Shown in pieces: positions 35,469 through 44,544 of a stretch of DNA of 64,000 nt (positions are counted from its first letter, which is position 1; every line of letters begins with the position of its first letter). The DNA comes from Streptomyces iconiensis. GTDB lineage: Bacteria; Actinomycetota; Actinomycetes; Streptomycetales; Streptomycetaceae. The notes below the pieces were generated by a model. It saw only the letters and a list, made by a program, of their open reading frames with translations, was not told where the DNA came from and searched no databases. The stretch covers positions 1 through 64,000 of the forward strand of contig NZ_JANCPR020000023.1 of assembly GCF_028657195.3 (NCBI RefSeq), written 5' to 3'. Made by a program: the position numbers and the translations under genes.

Positions 35469-35515
35469 CGTGTGTGCCTACATGTGTGCCGGTGCGCTGA
35501 GCGCGCTCCCCGTAC

Positions 35516-36046
35516 TCACAACCCCCGCGGCGGCGGCCCGTGCTGGGCGCCGCCGCGCTGTTCCTCGTCGACGGCCCGGTAGATCTCCGTCTTGAACCAC
35601 TCGGGGCGCGGAACATGGCGCAGCGTCATCGTGCCGTGCTCGGAGGCCGACTGGATCGTCAACGTCCCGTACCGCATGACGCGCTCCCACAGGGTGGCCT
35701 TGAACGCGACGTCGTTCACCCGCAGCAGGGGAATGCTGCGGCTGGTCTTGGTCAGGAAGCCGCTGCGCTTGTAGATCCGCTTCGTCGTCAGGATGTACAT
35801 CTTGCTGCGCCACTTGAGCAGCGGGACCAGCCACCACCACACCGAGGCGAGGACGGCGGCGGCGAGCACCACATAGGCCCCCGTGCTGGCCCAGTCCTCG
35901 CCGGTCGGCAGCACCCAGATCAGCGCGACGGCCACGGCCCACACCAGGCACAGCACCACGAACTCGCTGACCATCTCGGTCCAGTGCTGCCGTGTGACGT
36001 GCACCAGCTGTTCGTCCTCGGCGAGGTGACGGTCCGCGATAGGCAT
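35516..36046 (-). CDS. Bacterial PH-domain (DUF304-like) membrane protein
   Basis: About 176 aa. Two membrane helices (about 28-46 and 57-76) are followed by a bacterial pleckstrin-homology domain (MYILTTKRIYKRSGFLTKTSRSIPLLRVNDV, then GTLTIQSASEHGTM in part). Such proteins sit in the membrane with the PH domain in the cytosol; function unknown. ATG 36046 is chosen; an ATG three codons earlier is equally possible. Confidence 0.8.
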   Translation of the reverse strand: MPIADRHLAEDEQLVHVTRQHWTEMVSEFVVLCLVWAVAVALIWVLPTGEDWASTGAYVVLAAAVLASVWWWLVPLLKWRSKMYILTTKRIYKRSGFLTKTSRSIPLLRVNDVAFKATLWERVMRYGTLTIQSASEHGTMTLRHVPRPEWFKTEIYRAVDEEQRGGAQHGPPPRGL

Positions 36047-36136
36047 GCCGCGCATCCTGGCACAGCGCCCCCGGCACGGCTCCCCCCGGTCGGCACGGCT
36101 GCCCCAGGCAGGGTCAGGGCACAGGCGCGTAACGGC

Positions 36137-36152
36137 TAATCTCACGCGTATG
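36137..36152 (+). promoter_or_regulatory. Probable leaderless start
   Basis: TAATCT (36137-36142) ends 7 nt before the ATG at 36150 and no ribosome-binding site is present. The transcript probably begins at the start codon. Confidence 0.45.
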
Positions 36153-36974
36153 CCGCCCGCGAACCGCAACGCCACCGGAAGAGACAGGAACCCCCGCAGC
36201 TACGACCCCGCCCGGGTACGCAAGGCGCTCATCGCCCAGGTCGAGGCCGTCGCCGACGCCGCGCACCGGCTCACGCCCGAGCAGCGGGCACGCGCCTCGG
36301 GCCTGCCGGGCTGGGACGTCCACCACCTGCTGGTGCACATCGCGCTCCAGATCGACGCCGTACCCCGCTTCCTCGGCAAGCCGGAGGCCCCCGCCAAGTC
36401 CCCTGCCGTCTCCCTGTCGTCCTGGGCACTGTCCACCGCGACGGTCGCCGACAGGCTGGACGCGCAGACCCGCGAGGAGGCCGCACGCGCCCCGGACGGC
36501 GCGGCCCGTATCGACGAGGCCGTGGCTGACCTGGAGCCGGTCATCGAGTCGGCCGTACGCGAGGACCTGCTGATCCCGCACGGCTTCGGGGCCATGCGCA
36601 TGCTCGACTTCACGGTGACCCGCCTCGTGGAACTGGTCGTGCACAGCGACGATCTGGGCCGCGCCACCGGCGCCGCCGTCCACCTGGACCGGCAGGCCCT
36701 GGCCGCCACGGTGCGCCTCCTGGCCGACGCGCTCGCGGCCAAGGCGCCCGGGGCATCCGTCGAGGTGCGGGTCCCGCCCTTCGCCGTCGTACAGGCTGTC
36801 GAAGGCCCCCGGCACACCCGCGGCACCCCGCCCAACGTCGTCGAGGCCCACCCGCTGACCTGGCTGCGCCTCGCCACAGGCCGTACGACCTGGGCGGACG
36901 CACTCGATACGGCACACCTGTCCGCGAGCGGCGAGCGCGCCGACCTGGCGGGCCTGCTCCCGGTTTTGGGCTGA
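36150..36974 (+). CDS. Sterol-carrier / maleylpyruvate isomerase-type (TIGR03083-like) protein
   Basis: 274 aa. The N-terminal DinB/MDMPI-like four-helix part (LTPEQRARASGLPGWDVHHLLVHIALQ) contains the metal-type His residues, with a later His in ELVVHSDDLGRA. The C-terminal SCP-like part ends with TWLRLATGRTTWADAL. Related actinobacterial enzymes are mycothiol-dependent; the actual substrate is unknown. It lies directly upstream of purF, as in other streptomycetes from memory. Confidence 0.75.
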   Translation: MPPANRNATGRDRNPRSYDPARVRKALIAQVEAVADAAHRLTPEQRARASGLPGWDVHHLLVHIALQIDAVPRFLGKPEAPAKSPAVSLSSWALSTATVADRLDAQTREEAARAPDGAARIDEAVADLEPVIESAVREDLLIPHGFGAMRMLDFTVTRLVELVVHSDDLGRATGAAVHLDRQALAATVRLLADALAAKAPGASVEVRVPPFAVVQAVEGPRHTRGTPPNVVEAHPLTWLRLATGRTTWADALDTAHLSASGERADLAGLLPVLG

Positions 36975-37015
36975 ACATCACAGGTCCCCGGTTCGGAGCA
37001 GCGGGGCACCTGTCC

Positions 37016-37031
37016 TAGACTCGGTGACGTG
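37016..37031 (+). promoter_or_regulatory. purF promoter, leaderless start
   Basis: TAGACT (37016-37021) lies 7 nt before the purF GTG at 37029. A weak -35 (TTCGGA, 36992-36997) is 18 bp upstream. No Shine-Dalgarno is visible, so transcription likely starts at the G of GTG. Confidence 0.5.
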
Positions 37032-38573
37032 CTACGTGGTGATGGACGACTCAACCACGACCTCCTTCCCGGTGAGAAGGGCCCCCAGGACGCTTGCGGC
37101 GTCTTCGGTGTCTGGGCTCCGGGAGAAGAGGTCGCGAAGCTCACGTATTTCGGCCTGTACGCACTGCAGCACCGCGGTCAGGAGTCCGCGGGCATTGCGG
37201 TCAGCAACGGCTCCCAGATTCTCGTCTTCAAGGACATGGGCCTGGTTTCCCAGGTCTTCGACGAAACCTCACTCGGTTCCCTGCGCGGCCACATCGCCGT
37301 GGGTCACGCGCGCTACTCGACGACAGGCGCCTCGGTCTGGGAGAACGCCCAGCCGACCTTCCGCGCGACCGCGCACGGCTCCATCGCGCTGGGCCACAAC
37401 GGCAACCTGGTCAACACCGCTGAGCTGGCCGAACTGGTCGCCAAGCTCGCGGTCACCGGCAACGGCCGGGCCACCCAGGTAGCAGCCACCAACGACACCG
37501 ACCTGGTCACGGCCCTGCTCGCGGGCCAGACGGCCGAGGACGGCACCCCGCTCACCGTCGAGCAGGCGGCGCCCCTTGTGCTGCCCCAGGTCAAGGGCGC
37601 CTTCTCCATGGTCTTCATGGACGAGCAGACCCTGTACGCCGCCCGTGACGCGCAGGGCATCAGGCCCCTGGTGCTCGGCCGGCTGGAGCGCGGCTGGGTC
37701 GTGGCGAGCGAGACCTCGGCCCTGGACATCTGCGGCGCCAGCTTCATCCGCGAGATCGAACCCGGCGAACTGATCGCCATCGACGAGAACGGGCTCCGCT
37801 CCACCAGGTTCGCCGAAGCAAAGCCGAAGGGCTGTGTCTTCGAGTACGTCTACCTCGCGCGCCCCGACACCGACATCGCGGGCCGGAACGTCTACCTCTC
37901 CCGTGTCGAGATGGGCCGCAAGCTCGCGGCCGAGGCCCCTGCCGACGCCGACCTCGTCATAGCGACCCCCGAATCGGGCACCCCAGCGGCGGTCGGCTAC
38001 GCCGAGGCGAGCGGCATCCCGTACGGCGTCGGTCTGGTCAAGAACAGCTACGTCGGCAGGACCTTCATCCAGCCTTCGCAGACCATCCGCCAGCTCGGAA
38101 TCCGCCTGAAGCTGAATCCGCTCAAGGAAGTCATCCGGGGCAAGCGGCTCGTCGTCGTGGACGACTCCATCGTGCGCGGCAACACGCAGCGCGCCCTGGT
38201 CCGCATGCTGCGCGAGGCGGGCGCCGCCGAGATCCACGTACGGATCAGCTCGCCGCCGATCAAGTGGCCCTGCTTCTTCGGCATCGACTTCGCCACCCGG
38301 GCGGAGCTGATCGCCAACGGGCTGTCGGTCGAGGAGATCGGCACGTCGCTCGGCGCCGACTCGCTGTCCTACATCTCGATCGACGGCATGACCGAGGCGA
38401 CGACGATCCCGAAGTCGCAGCTGTGCCGGGCGTGCTTCGACGGGGAGTACCCGATGGCGCTCCCCGACCCCGAGCTGCTGGGCAAGCACCTGCTGGAAGC
38501 CGAGACGGACGTCGACGGTGTGACCACCCTGACGGCCGGTGTCGGCGGTGCGGACGCACTGAAGCGCCCCTAG
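37029..38573 (+). CDS. purF: Amidophosphoribosyltransferase
   Basis: 514 aa; catalyses the first committed purine step, PRPP + glutamine to phosphoribosylamine. A short propeptide is followed by the N-terminal nucleophile Cys in DACGVFGVWAPGEE (Cys23), so self-processing is expected. The glutaminase part has ALQHRGQESAGIA and HARYSTTG. The phosphoribosyltransferase part has VVVDDSIVRGNTQRALVRML. Cys residues for an Fe-S cluster (WPCFFGID, LCRACF) are in place. Confidence 0.98.
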   Translation: MLRGDGRLNHDLLPGEKGPQDACGVFGVWAPGEEVAKLTYFGLYALQHRGQESAGIAVSNGSQILVFKDMGLVSQVFDETSLGSLRGHIAVGHARYSTTGASVWENAQPTFRATAHGSIALGHNGNLVNTAELAELVAKLAVTGNGRATQVAATNDTDLVTALLAGQTAEDGTPLTVEQAAPLVLPQVKGAFSMVFMDEQTLYAARDAQGIRPLVLGRLERGWVVASETSALDICGASFIREIEPGELIAIDENGLRSTRFAEAKPKGCVFEYVYLARPDTDIAGRNVYLSRVEMGRKLAAEAPADADLVIATPESGTPAAVGYAEASGIPYGVGLVKNSYVGRTFIQPSQTIRQLGIRLKLNPLKEVIRGKRLVVVDDSIVRGNTQRALVRMLREAGAAEIHVRISSPPIKWPCFFGIDFATRAELIANGLSVEEIGTSLGADSLSYISIDGMTEATTIPKSQLCRACFDGEYPMALPDPELLGKHLLEAETDVDGVTTLTAGVGGADALKRP

Positions 38574-38789
38574 CCCCATGCCTCCCGCTGTCCCGCCTCT
38601 TCCCGCCCGTCCGGGGGCCACGGCCCCCTGCCCCGCCGCCTCCGGCCGCCCAGCGACCCGAGCGGAGCGGGTACGGGCGCTTCGGCACGCCATGTGAACG
38701 GCGGGCCACGCGGGGCGCACCCCCGCGTACAAGGGGAAAAGGGCGGGCCGGGGGCCCAGCTGAGCCACTCAACGAGAGACGACGTACTC

Positions 38790-39863
38790 ATGACGAACAG
38801 CCAGGCCGCAGGCGCCAGCTACGCCGCAGCGGGGGTGGACATCGAGGCCGGTGACCGTGCCGTCGCCCTCATGAAGGAGTGGGTCAAGAAGACCCAGCGC
38901 CCCGAGTCCATCGGGTCGTTGGGCGGCTTCGCCGGCCTCTTCGACGCCTCCCGCCTCAAGGACTACACGCGCCCCCTCCTGGCCTCGGCCACCGACGGCG
39001 TCGGCACCAAGGTCGCGCTCGCACAGCGCATGGACATCCACGACACGATCGGTCACGACCTGGTCGCGATGGTCGTGGACGACCTCGTGGTGTGCGGGGC
39101 CGAGCCGCTGTTCATGACGGACTACATCTGTGTCGGCAAGGTCGTCCCCGAGCGTGTGGCCCAGATCGTGAAGGGCATCGCCGAGGGCTGCGTCCTGGCG
39201 GGCTGCTCCCTGGTGGGCGGCGAGACGGCCGAGCACCCGGGCCTGCTGGGCCCCGACGAGTACGACGTGGCGGGCGCCGGCACCGGCGTCGTGGAGGCGG
39301 ACGCGGTGCTGGGCGCCGACCGTATCCGTACGGGGGACGCGGTGATCGCGATGGCCTCGTCCGGGCTTCACTCGAACGGGTACTCGCTGGTCAGGCACGT
39401 CGTCTTCGACCGCGCCGGCTGGTCGCCCGACCGCCAGGTGCCCGAGTTCGGCCGCACGCTCGGCGAGGAGCTGCTGGAGCCCACCAAGATCTACTCGCTG
39501 GACTGCCTGGAGCTGACCCGCACCACCGAGGTGCACGCCTTCTCGCACATCACGGGCGGCGGCCTCGCGGGCAACCTCGCACGCGTCGTCCCCGACGAGC
39601 TGCACGCCACGGTCGACCGCGCGACATGGACCCCGGGCCCCGTCTTCGACGTGGTCGCGGCGGCGGGCGACGTGCCGCGCGCCGAGATGGAGAAGACGCT
39701 GAACATGGGCGTCGGGATGATCGCCGTCGTGCCGCAGCAGTCGGTCTCCGTGACGCTGGCCACACTCGCCGACCGCGGCGTGGACGCCTGGGTGGCGGGA
39801 AGCATCAGCGACCGGGGCGACCGCACGGAGGCGGTCACCCTCACGGGCGACTATGCGCGCTGA
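38790..39863 (+). CDS. purM: AIR synthetase
   Basis: 357 aa. Converts FGAM to AIR with ATP. Motifs: SYAAAGVDIEAGDRAV, ATDGVGTKV, DLVAMVVDDLVVCGAEPLFM, ASSGLHSNGYSLVR and AFSHITGGGLAGNLARV. The start at ATG 38790 was preferred to an upstream ATG at 38694, whose 32 extra residues are repeat-like. It follows purF after a 216-bp gap that holds no gene. Confidence 0.97.
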   Translation: MTNSQAAGASYAAAGVDIEAGDRAVALMKEWVKKTQRPESIGSLGGFAGLFDASRLKDYTRPLLASATDGVGTKVALAQRMDIHDTIGHDLVAMVVDDLVVCGAEPLFMTDYICVGKVVPERVAQIVKGIAEGCVLAGCSLVGGETAEHPGLLGPDEYDVAGAGTGVVEADAVLGADRIRTGDAVIAMASSGLHSNGYSLVRHVVFDRAGWSPDRQVPEFGRTLGEELLEPTKIYSLDCLELTRTTEVHAFSHITGGGLAGNLARVVPDELHATVDRATWTPGPVFDVVAAAGDVPRAEMEKTLNMGVGMIAVVPQQSVSVTLATLADRGVDAWVAGSISDRGDRTEAVTLTGDYAR

Positions 39864-39903
39864 GCCCCGTCACCGGAGCTGCTGGACGTACGGACAGCAC
39901 AGA

Positions 39904-39932
39904 ACCCGGTCCGGCGGGATGCCGGACCGGGT
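39904..39932. terminator. Bidirectional terminator, purM / DUF3073
   Basis: ACCCGGTCCGGC and GCCGGACCGGGT form a perfect 12-bp stem around a 5-nt loop between convergent genes. Confidence 0.85.
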
Positions 39933-39947
39933 CGCTGTGATCGAACG

Positions 39948-40208
39948 TCAAGCGCGACGACGGTGTGCTTGGTCCGACGAGGCGGATGACTCCGCGTCGT
40001 CGTCCTCCTCGTCGTTGTACCGATCCGCGTACTGTGCGTACGGGTCGTCGTCCTGCTCATCGTCCTCGAACGGCTCACCATTCGGCGGCTGGTTCGATGG
40101 CGATGCGCCCAGCTCCTCGGCCAGGCGCGATAGGTCCGTCCCACCGCTGTTGTACTTCAGCTGGCGGGCGACCTTCGTCTGCTTGGCCTTGGCCCGGCCG
40201 CGCCCCAT
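39948..40208 (-). CDS. DUF3073 protein
   Basis: 86 aa. The conserved N-terminus MGRGRAKAKQTKVARQLKY with NSGGTDLSRLAEEL defines DUF3073. An acidic tail (DDEQDDDPYAQYADRYNDEE) completes it. A basic head and acidic tail suggest nucleic-acid or protein contact, but no function is known. It is nearly always next to purM in actinobacteria, from memory. Confidence 0.92.
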   Translation of the reverse strand: MGRGRAKAKQTKVARQLKYNSGGTDLSRLAEELGASPSNQPPNGEPFEDDEQDDDPYAQYADRYNDEEDDDAESSASSDQAHRRRA

Positions 40209-40457
40209 GGCTCGACCCCCTCAACGACGGGGCTCGACGGCCCCAGAGTCTTGACACGCGTTCATAATTCAGAGCGGTCTCTCAGGTGAAAGACCGGTAC
40301 TCAGGGCTTCAACGGTACCTGCTTCCGCGGCCGTACGGTACGTCGCCCGCACGACACGGACGCCGTCCGACGCGCCCGATGACCTTTCTCATGCTGGTCA
40401 GTTGCGATTTTACCTTCCTGTGGCGGATCGGCCTGCCGCGGGGTGGTGAGACGCCTC

Positions 40458-41594
40458 TCACCTGGCCATCCGCTGTTCCGCGAGCCGGTCCGCCGCCGCG
40501 ACGGGCGGCACTCCGTCCGCCTCGGCGCGCTCGAAGATGGCCACGGTGGTGTCGAAGATCTTCGCGGCCTTTGCTTTCGCACGCGCGAAGTCGAAACCGT
40601 GCAGCTCGTCCGCGACCTGGATGACACCGCCCGAGTTCACCACATAGTCGGGTGCGTAGAGAATCCCGCGCCCGGCGAGGTCCTTCTCCACCCCGGGGTG
40701 CGCGAGCTGGTTGTTGGCCGCGCCGCAGACCGCCCGCGCGGTCAGTGCGGGCACCGTCTCGTCGTTCAGGGCCCCGCCGAGCGCACACGGTGCGTAGATG
40801 TCCAGCCCCTCGGTGCGGATCAGCGCCTCGGTGCCGTCCACGGCCCGCACCTCGGGATGCGCGTCCAGGACGCGCCGCACCGACGCCTCCCGTACGTCCG
40901 TGACGACCACGTGTGCGCCGTCCTCCAGCAGGTGCTCGACGAGGTGGTGGCCGACCTTGCCCACGCCCGCGATGCCGACCGTACGGTCGCGGAGCGTGGG
41001 ATCGCCCCACAGCTTCTGCGCGCTCGCGCGCATGCCCTGGAAGACGCCGTAGGCGGTGAGCACGGACGAGTCGCCCGCGCCGCCGTTCTCGGGCGAGCGG
41101 CCGGTGGTCCAGCGGCACTCCTGCGCGACGACGTCCATGTCCTGCACGTACGTACCGACGTCACACGCGGTGACGTAACGGCCGCCCAGCGAAGCGACGA
41201 AGCGGCCGTAGGCGCGCAGCAGCGCCTCGGTCTTGATCAGCTCGGGGTCGCCGATGATCACGGCTTTGCCGCCGCCGTGGTCGAGGCCGGCGAGCGCGTT
41301 CTTGTAGGACATGCCCCGTGCGAGGTTGAGCGCGTCGAGCACGGCGGCCTCTTCGGGGTTCCCTGAGCCGTCGTACGCGTGGAAGCGGGTGCCGCCCAGT
41401 GCGGGGCCGAGTGCGGTGGAGTGGAGGGCGATCACGGCCTTGAGGCCGCTCTCCCTGTCCTGGCACAGCACGACCTGCTCATGGCCTCCCCGCTCCGAGT
41501 GGAACAGGGTCCGCACGAGACCCGCTTCGCCGGCTCCGCCGTCGCCTGCGGAGGAGCTGGAGCCTTGGCCGGCGGGAGGAAGTACATCAGTCAC
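40458..41594 (-). CDS. vdh: Valine (branched-chain) dehydrogenase
   Basis: 378 aa Glu/Leu/Phe/Val dehydrogenase. Catalytic segment GGTRFHAY and MSYKNALAGLDHGGGKAVI with substrate and catalytic lysines; NAD Rossmann GIAGVGKVGHHLVEHL. It oxidatively deaminates valine and relatives, feeding branched acyl-CoA starters. The start is GTG 41594 with AGGAG upstream. A ~20-residue Ser/Gly-rich insertion follows the first six residues. Assigned as vdh by similarity and its place between DUF3073 and bldC. Confidence 0.93.
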   Translation of the reverse strand: MTDVLPPAGQGSSSSAGDGGAGEAGLVRTLFHSERGGHEQVVLCQDRESGLKAVIALHSTALGPALGGTRFHAYDGSGNPEEAAVLDALNLARGMSYKNALAGLDHGGGKAVIIGDPELIKTEALLRAYGRFVASLGGRYVTACDVGTYVQDMDVVAQECRWTTGRSPENGGAGDSSVLTAYGVFQGMRASAQKLWGDPTLRDRTVGIAGVGKVGHHLVEHLLEDGAHVVVTDVREASVRRVLDAHPEVRAVDGTEALIRTEGLDIYAPCALGGALNDETVPALTARAVCGAANNQLAHPGVEKDLAGRGILYAPDYVVNSGGVIQVADELHGFDFARAKAKAAKIFDTTVAIFERAEADGVPPVAAADRLAEQRMAR

Positions 41595-41779
41595 GGTGGT
41601 GACTCCTGTATGCGCGTCGGACGCCCTCTGCCGAGCCGCGCCGCTTGTGGCAGGGGGTGCCCGGGAGGGCCGGTCCAGAGCAGCGTACGACCTGGGCCTC
41701 GCGGGCACGTTGCGGTCCCACGATCGGGGTAGTCAACTGTCTTTCAGGCTTGTCCGGACCCGGTTCTTGGAGGAAGCGC

Positions 41780-42655
41780 GTGGCTGAGAAAGCGTCGGTC
41801 GTCGTCCCGTACGCGGCATACCTACGGGTCTACGAACCACTGGCCGCCTTTCCGGAGCCCGAACGGTCCCACTGGATCGCCTACGCCAAGCAGGACCGCT
41901 TCCCCACGGCGCAGGACGAAGTCCGGCGCGCGCTGGCCGACTTGCTGCCCGTACCCCCCGTCGTGGTGCCCGTGCGGGAGAGCGCGGAGGCGTTCGTCGC
42001 CGAGGTGGACGGGGTGACGTGCGTGTGCCCCTGGCGCACCCGGCTGCGCAGCTGGCAGGCGCTCACCGCGCTCACCCAGGCAGCGGGGGACCGGGAGCTG
42101 GCGCTGCCCCAGCCCGTGCTGGACGCGGCGCTGCCCCCGGTCGTACGGCGTCAGGCCGCGGCCGACTACGAACGGTGGCGGGAACACAACCCGGACGCGC
42201 GCCCGTGGATCCGCACCGCGCTGTGGCATGTGCCCGTGCGGTGGTTCGTTCTCTTCGCCGACGAAGAGAGGGAGTTTGCGAAGCCGGAATCGGGTCAGGA
42301 GAGCGGACAGCAGTTCGTTTTCCGCTACCGCACACCGATGGTCCAGGCGCGGCGCCGCCTCGCACGGGGACTGAAGGTGCTCCGTGAGGAGCTGGAGGAG
42401 GGGCCGCTCGTCGATGGCCTGGTAGATGTGGGCCGCTGGCTGGAGGAATTCCATCCGCGTTCCCTCGTCGAGCTGGACTACGGCGGTCTGGCCCACGCGA
42501 TCCCCGAGGAGAAGCTCGCGGGGGACCACTCTGCTGCGGATGTGGCGGAGGGGCTCGCCGCGCTCCGTGAGGGGGACGGCGACCGGGCGGGGGAGGCGTA
42601 CGAGCGGCTCACGGATCGCTGGAGGGCGATCAGGGAGCTGCAGTTCGCTTCTTAG
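41780..42655 (+). CDS. Conserved hypothetical protein upstream of bldC
   Basis: 291 aa, unrecognised. Soluble, no signal or membrane segment; aromatic-rich with PYAAYLRVYEPLAAFPEPER, RWFVLFADEERE and FHPRSLVELDYGGLAHAIP. The GTG start at 41780 has TTGGAGGAAG immediately upstream. It appears to be conserved beside bldC in streptomycetes (from memory), which suggests a housekeeping or developmental role, but nothing in the sequence states it. Confidence 0.7.
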   Translation: MAEKASVVVPYAAYLRVYEPLAAFPEPERSHWIAYAKQDRFPTAQDEVRRALADLLPVPPVVVPVRESAEAFVAEVDGVTCVCPWRTRLRSWQALTALTQAAGDRELALPQPVLDAALPPVVRRQAAADYERWREHNPDARPWIRTALWHVPVRWFVLFADEEREFAKPESGQESGQQFVFRYRTPMVQARRRLARGLKVLREELEEGPLVDGLVDVGRWLEEFHPRSLVELDYGGLAHAIPEEKLAGDHSAADVAEGLAALREGDGDRAGEAYERLTDRWRAIRELQFAS

Positions 42656-43104
42656 GACTAGGACCTACGTCCCGAACCGGGTTTTTGCCTCAAGCGTGAT
42701 GGATTGCACTTAAGGGGGGTCTTGCCCTCAGGGCTACTCCTCGTGTCAAAATAGGACAAGGAGCTCGCACAGGGCTCCTTCCGTCCAACTATGGGCGGAA
42801 AGATCGGTATTGCGCTCCTTGGTAGGTCTGATGACCCCTGCTCCCGTTGTGACTGATCGTCACGGTGACGTGACTGTCCGCTATGGCACGGTCCATCGTC
42901 TTCCGCCGAGGTTGAACACCTGAGAGGGCAATTCCATCGGTTTGGCCGACGTGGCTGGACAGATGGTGTAGTTGTAGTGCCGAGGACAAGCCGTTCGTCC
43001 TATAACCGACTCGGCTCGCGTCCGCCATATCGGGCAACGCGGGTCAAGGTGCAGAATTTAGAGGAAAGAACCGTGATGGTTCGGTTCTCCCGAGGAGGCC
43101 GCTC
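42656..43104 (+). other. Long bldC upstream region
   Basis: 449 bp with no convincing gene and lower GC than its neighbours. A hairpin AAGGAGC-N9-GCTCCTT at 42758-42780 could terminate the upstream gene. The stretch after it probably carries the bldC promoter(s) and a long untranslated leader ending in GAGGAGG before the ATG. Confidence 0.45.
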
Positions 43105-43311
43105 ATGACCGCTCGCACCCCTGATGCCGAGCCGCTGTTGACCCCGGCTGAGGTTGCCACGATGTTCCGCGTGGACCCGAAGACGGTCACGCGCTGGGCA
43201 AAGGCGGGCAAGCTCACGTCCATCCGCACGCTCGGAGGGCATCGCCGCTACCGCGAGGCGGAGGTGCGCGCACTGCTGGCGGGCATCCCGCAGCAGCGCA
43301 GCGAGGCTTGA
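43105..43311 (+). CDS. bldC: Developmental regulator BldC
   Basis: 68 aa, a stand-alone MerR-type winged helix: LLTPAEVATMFRVDPKTVTR, WAKAGKLTSIRTLGGHRRYR, then REAEVRALLAGI. BldC binds DNA cooperatively at direct repeats and holds back the start of Streptomyces development. The ATG has GAGGAGG 6 nt upstream. Monocistronic, closed by a strong terminator. Confidence 0.98.
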   Translation: MTARTPDAEPLLTPAEVATMFRVDPKTVTRWAKAGKLTSIRTLGGHRRYREAEVRALLAGIPQQRSEA

Positions 43312-43419
43312 TCAGGCAAAACAACACCATATAGAGGCATTTTTCGGGGCCCCCACCCTGAAATCACGCCTCCTGAGCACCACACGACAGGCCACTGCCC
43401 CAACAGTGCTTGCTCGTTG

Positions 43420-43457
43420 ATCGCGCTGGACTCCGCCGGGTCCAGCGCGATTTTTTT
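43420..43457 (+). terminator. bldC terminator
   Basis: ATCGCGCTGGAC and GTCCAGCGCGAT flank an 8-nt loop and are followed by a run of seven T residues. Confidence 0.93.
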
Positions 43458-43834
43458 GTGCGCCGGGGTCGCAGGGGCTCGGCGGGGAGGGGTGCGCGCA
43501 GGCCCGTGGTCGTTGATCGCCGCTGGTCGACCTTGATCGGCTTCGGGGGAACCCGTCCGCATGACCTGGGCCCCGGTTGGGGACGCTGCACAGAGGGCGT
43601 CCCGAGGGGCGTTCCTGGCGTGTGGGGCGGGCAGTGCAATTGCACATATTAAATTGACGCGGTGTGAGGGTGCCTCAAGTTCCTCGCCAGTACGGGGAAA
43701 TGGGGTGACACCCGTCACATGAGGCAAGCCTTGTTACGGCCAACTGCCTTACGGTAATGGGCTGATGAGGGAGAGTGACCTCCGCCGTCACCGCCGGATC
43801 CGCGTCGAGGGGCGGCGTACGGACTCCGCGTGGA
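43458..43834. other. Intergenic, bldC / DUF6274
   Basis: 377 bp without a gene. It has a perfect 12-bp palindrome GTGCAATTGCAC (43634-43645) followed by an AT-rich ATATTAAATTGACGC run, unusual in this GC background. No transcript could be assigned. Confidence 0.4.
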
Positions 43835-44017
43835 TCAGCCGGCGGGGGGTTCTTGGTCCCGGGCCGGCTCGGGTGCCGACTCCAGCGCGAGCCGCAGCAG
43901 CCGGTGGCAGACCGGGCAGTGCCGGGTGACGTGGTGGTAGCGCGTCGCGGCGGCCAGATGCGCACGCAGCAGCGCCCTCGTTTCATGCCGTCTTGGGGTC
44001 TTCGGAGTCGTCGCCAT
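43835..44017 (-). CDS. DUF6274 small protein
   Basis: 60 aa. Contains TRALLRAHLAAATRYHHVTRH followed by CPVCHRLLRLALE, a Cys-x-x-Cys-His zinc-ribbon-like motif. It matches a small family seen next to bldC in streptomycetes (from memory). The ATG at 44017 has AAAGGAGGT at ideal spacing; a GTG three codons earlier would overlap that site. A metal-binding or nucleic-acid role is only a guess. Confidence 0.75.
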   Translation of the reverse strand: MATTPKTPRRHETRALLRAHLAAATRYHHVTRHCPVCHRLLRLALESAPEPARDQEPPAG

Positions 44018-44320
44018 CCACCGCACCTCCTTTAGTAGGGGTACCCCGGGCCCCGGGGGGCGTCAACCGTGCGGGGGCGGCTGTCTCGCGGGGCGGCATG
44101 CCGCTGCGGGCGTACGCGCCTCTGTGGCGTACGGAGCAGGGGCCGCTGGCCTGCGGCGCGGACAGGGTGGCCGGGTCGCGGCATACGGGCGCATGGGGAC
44201 GCGGGGCAGGAGGATGCGCGCGTGCCGGACGCACAGCTGTGAGGGGTTGTGAGGGTGCCGTGCGGTGGCGGGGCCGGTCGGCGGCCTCGCAGGGGAGGGG
44301 CGATCGGCGCCGGGCATGCG
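44018..44320. other. Intergenic, DUF6274 / tRNA-Asp
   Basis: About 300 bp. It contains GC-rich short dyads near 44036-44060 upstream of the DUF6274 ribosome site. No gene seen. Confidence 0.35.
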
Positions 44321-44351
44321 AAAGGCCCACGATCGGGGATCGTGGGCCTTT
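44321..44351 (-). terminator. tRNA-Asp terminator
   Basis: AAAGGCCCACGATC and GATCGTGGGCCTTT flank a 3-nt loop, 7 bp from the tRNA 3' end. Confidence 0.88.
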
Positions 44352-44358
44352 CTCTGTG

Positions 44359-44433
44359 CGGTCCTGACGGGATTTGAACCCGCGGCCTCCACCTTGACAG
44401 GGTGGCGAGCACTCCAAGCTGCTCCACAGGACC
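44359..44433 (-). tRNA. tRNA-Asp(GTC)
   Basis: 75-nt cloverleaf on the minus strand. Acceptor GGTCCTG/CAGGACC, anticodon stem CCACC/GGTGG with loop CTGTCAA (anticodon GTC), T-arm GCGGG-TTCAAAT-CCCGT, discriminator G. CCA not encoded. Confidence 0.97.
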
Positions 44434-44544
44434 TCGTGGGGCTGCGCGCTGGGCGCGAGACCAGACTCTACAGCAGGTCAGGACTGGGGAGCGAACTCGC
44501 TGTGAGTGACTGGGGAGTTACCGGAACGGGTCCGGGCCGCGGGC

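Noticed and set aside
40251..40256. TTGACA on the plus strand as a promoter
   Set aside because: No -10 box at proper spacing and no plus-strand gene follows; flanking genes are on the minus strand.
42789..43037. 82-codon frame upstream of bldC
   Set aside because: No ribosome site, no family features, lies in probable regulatory DNA.
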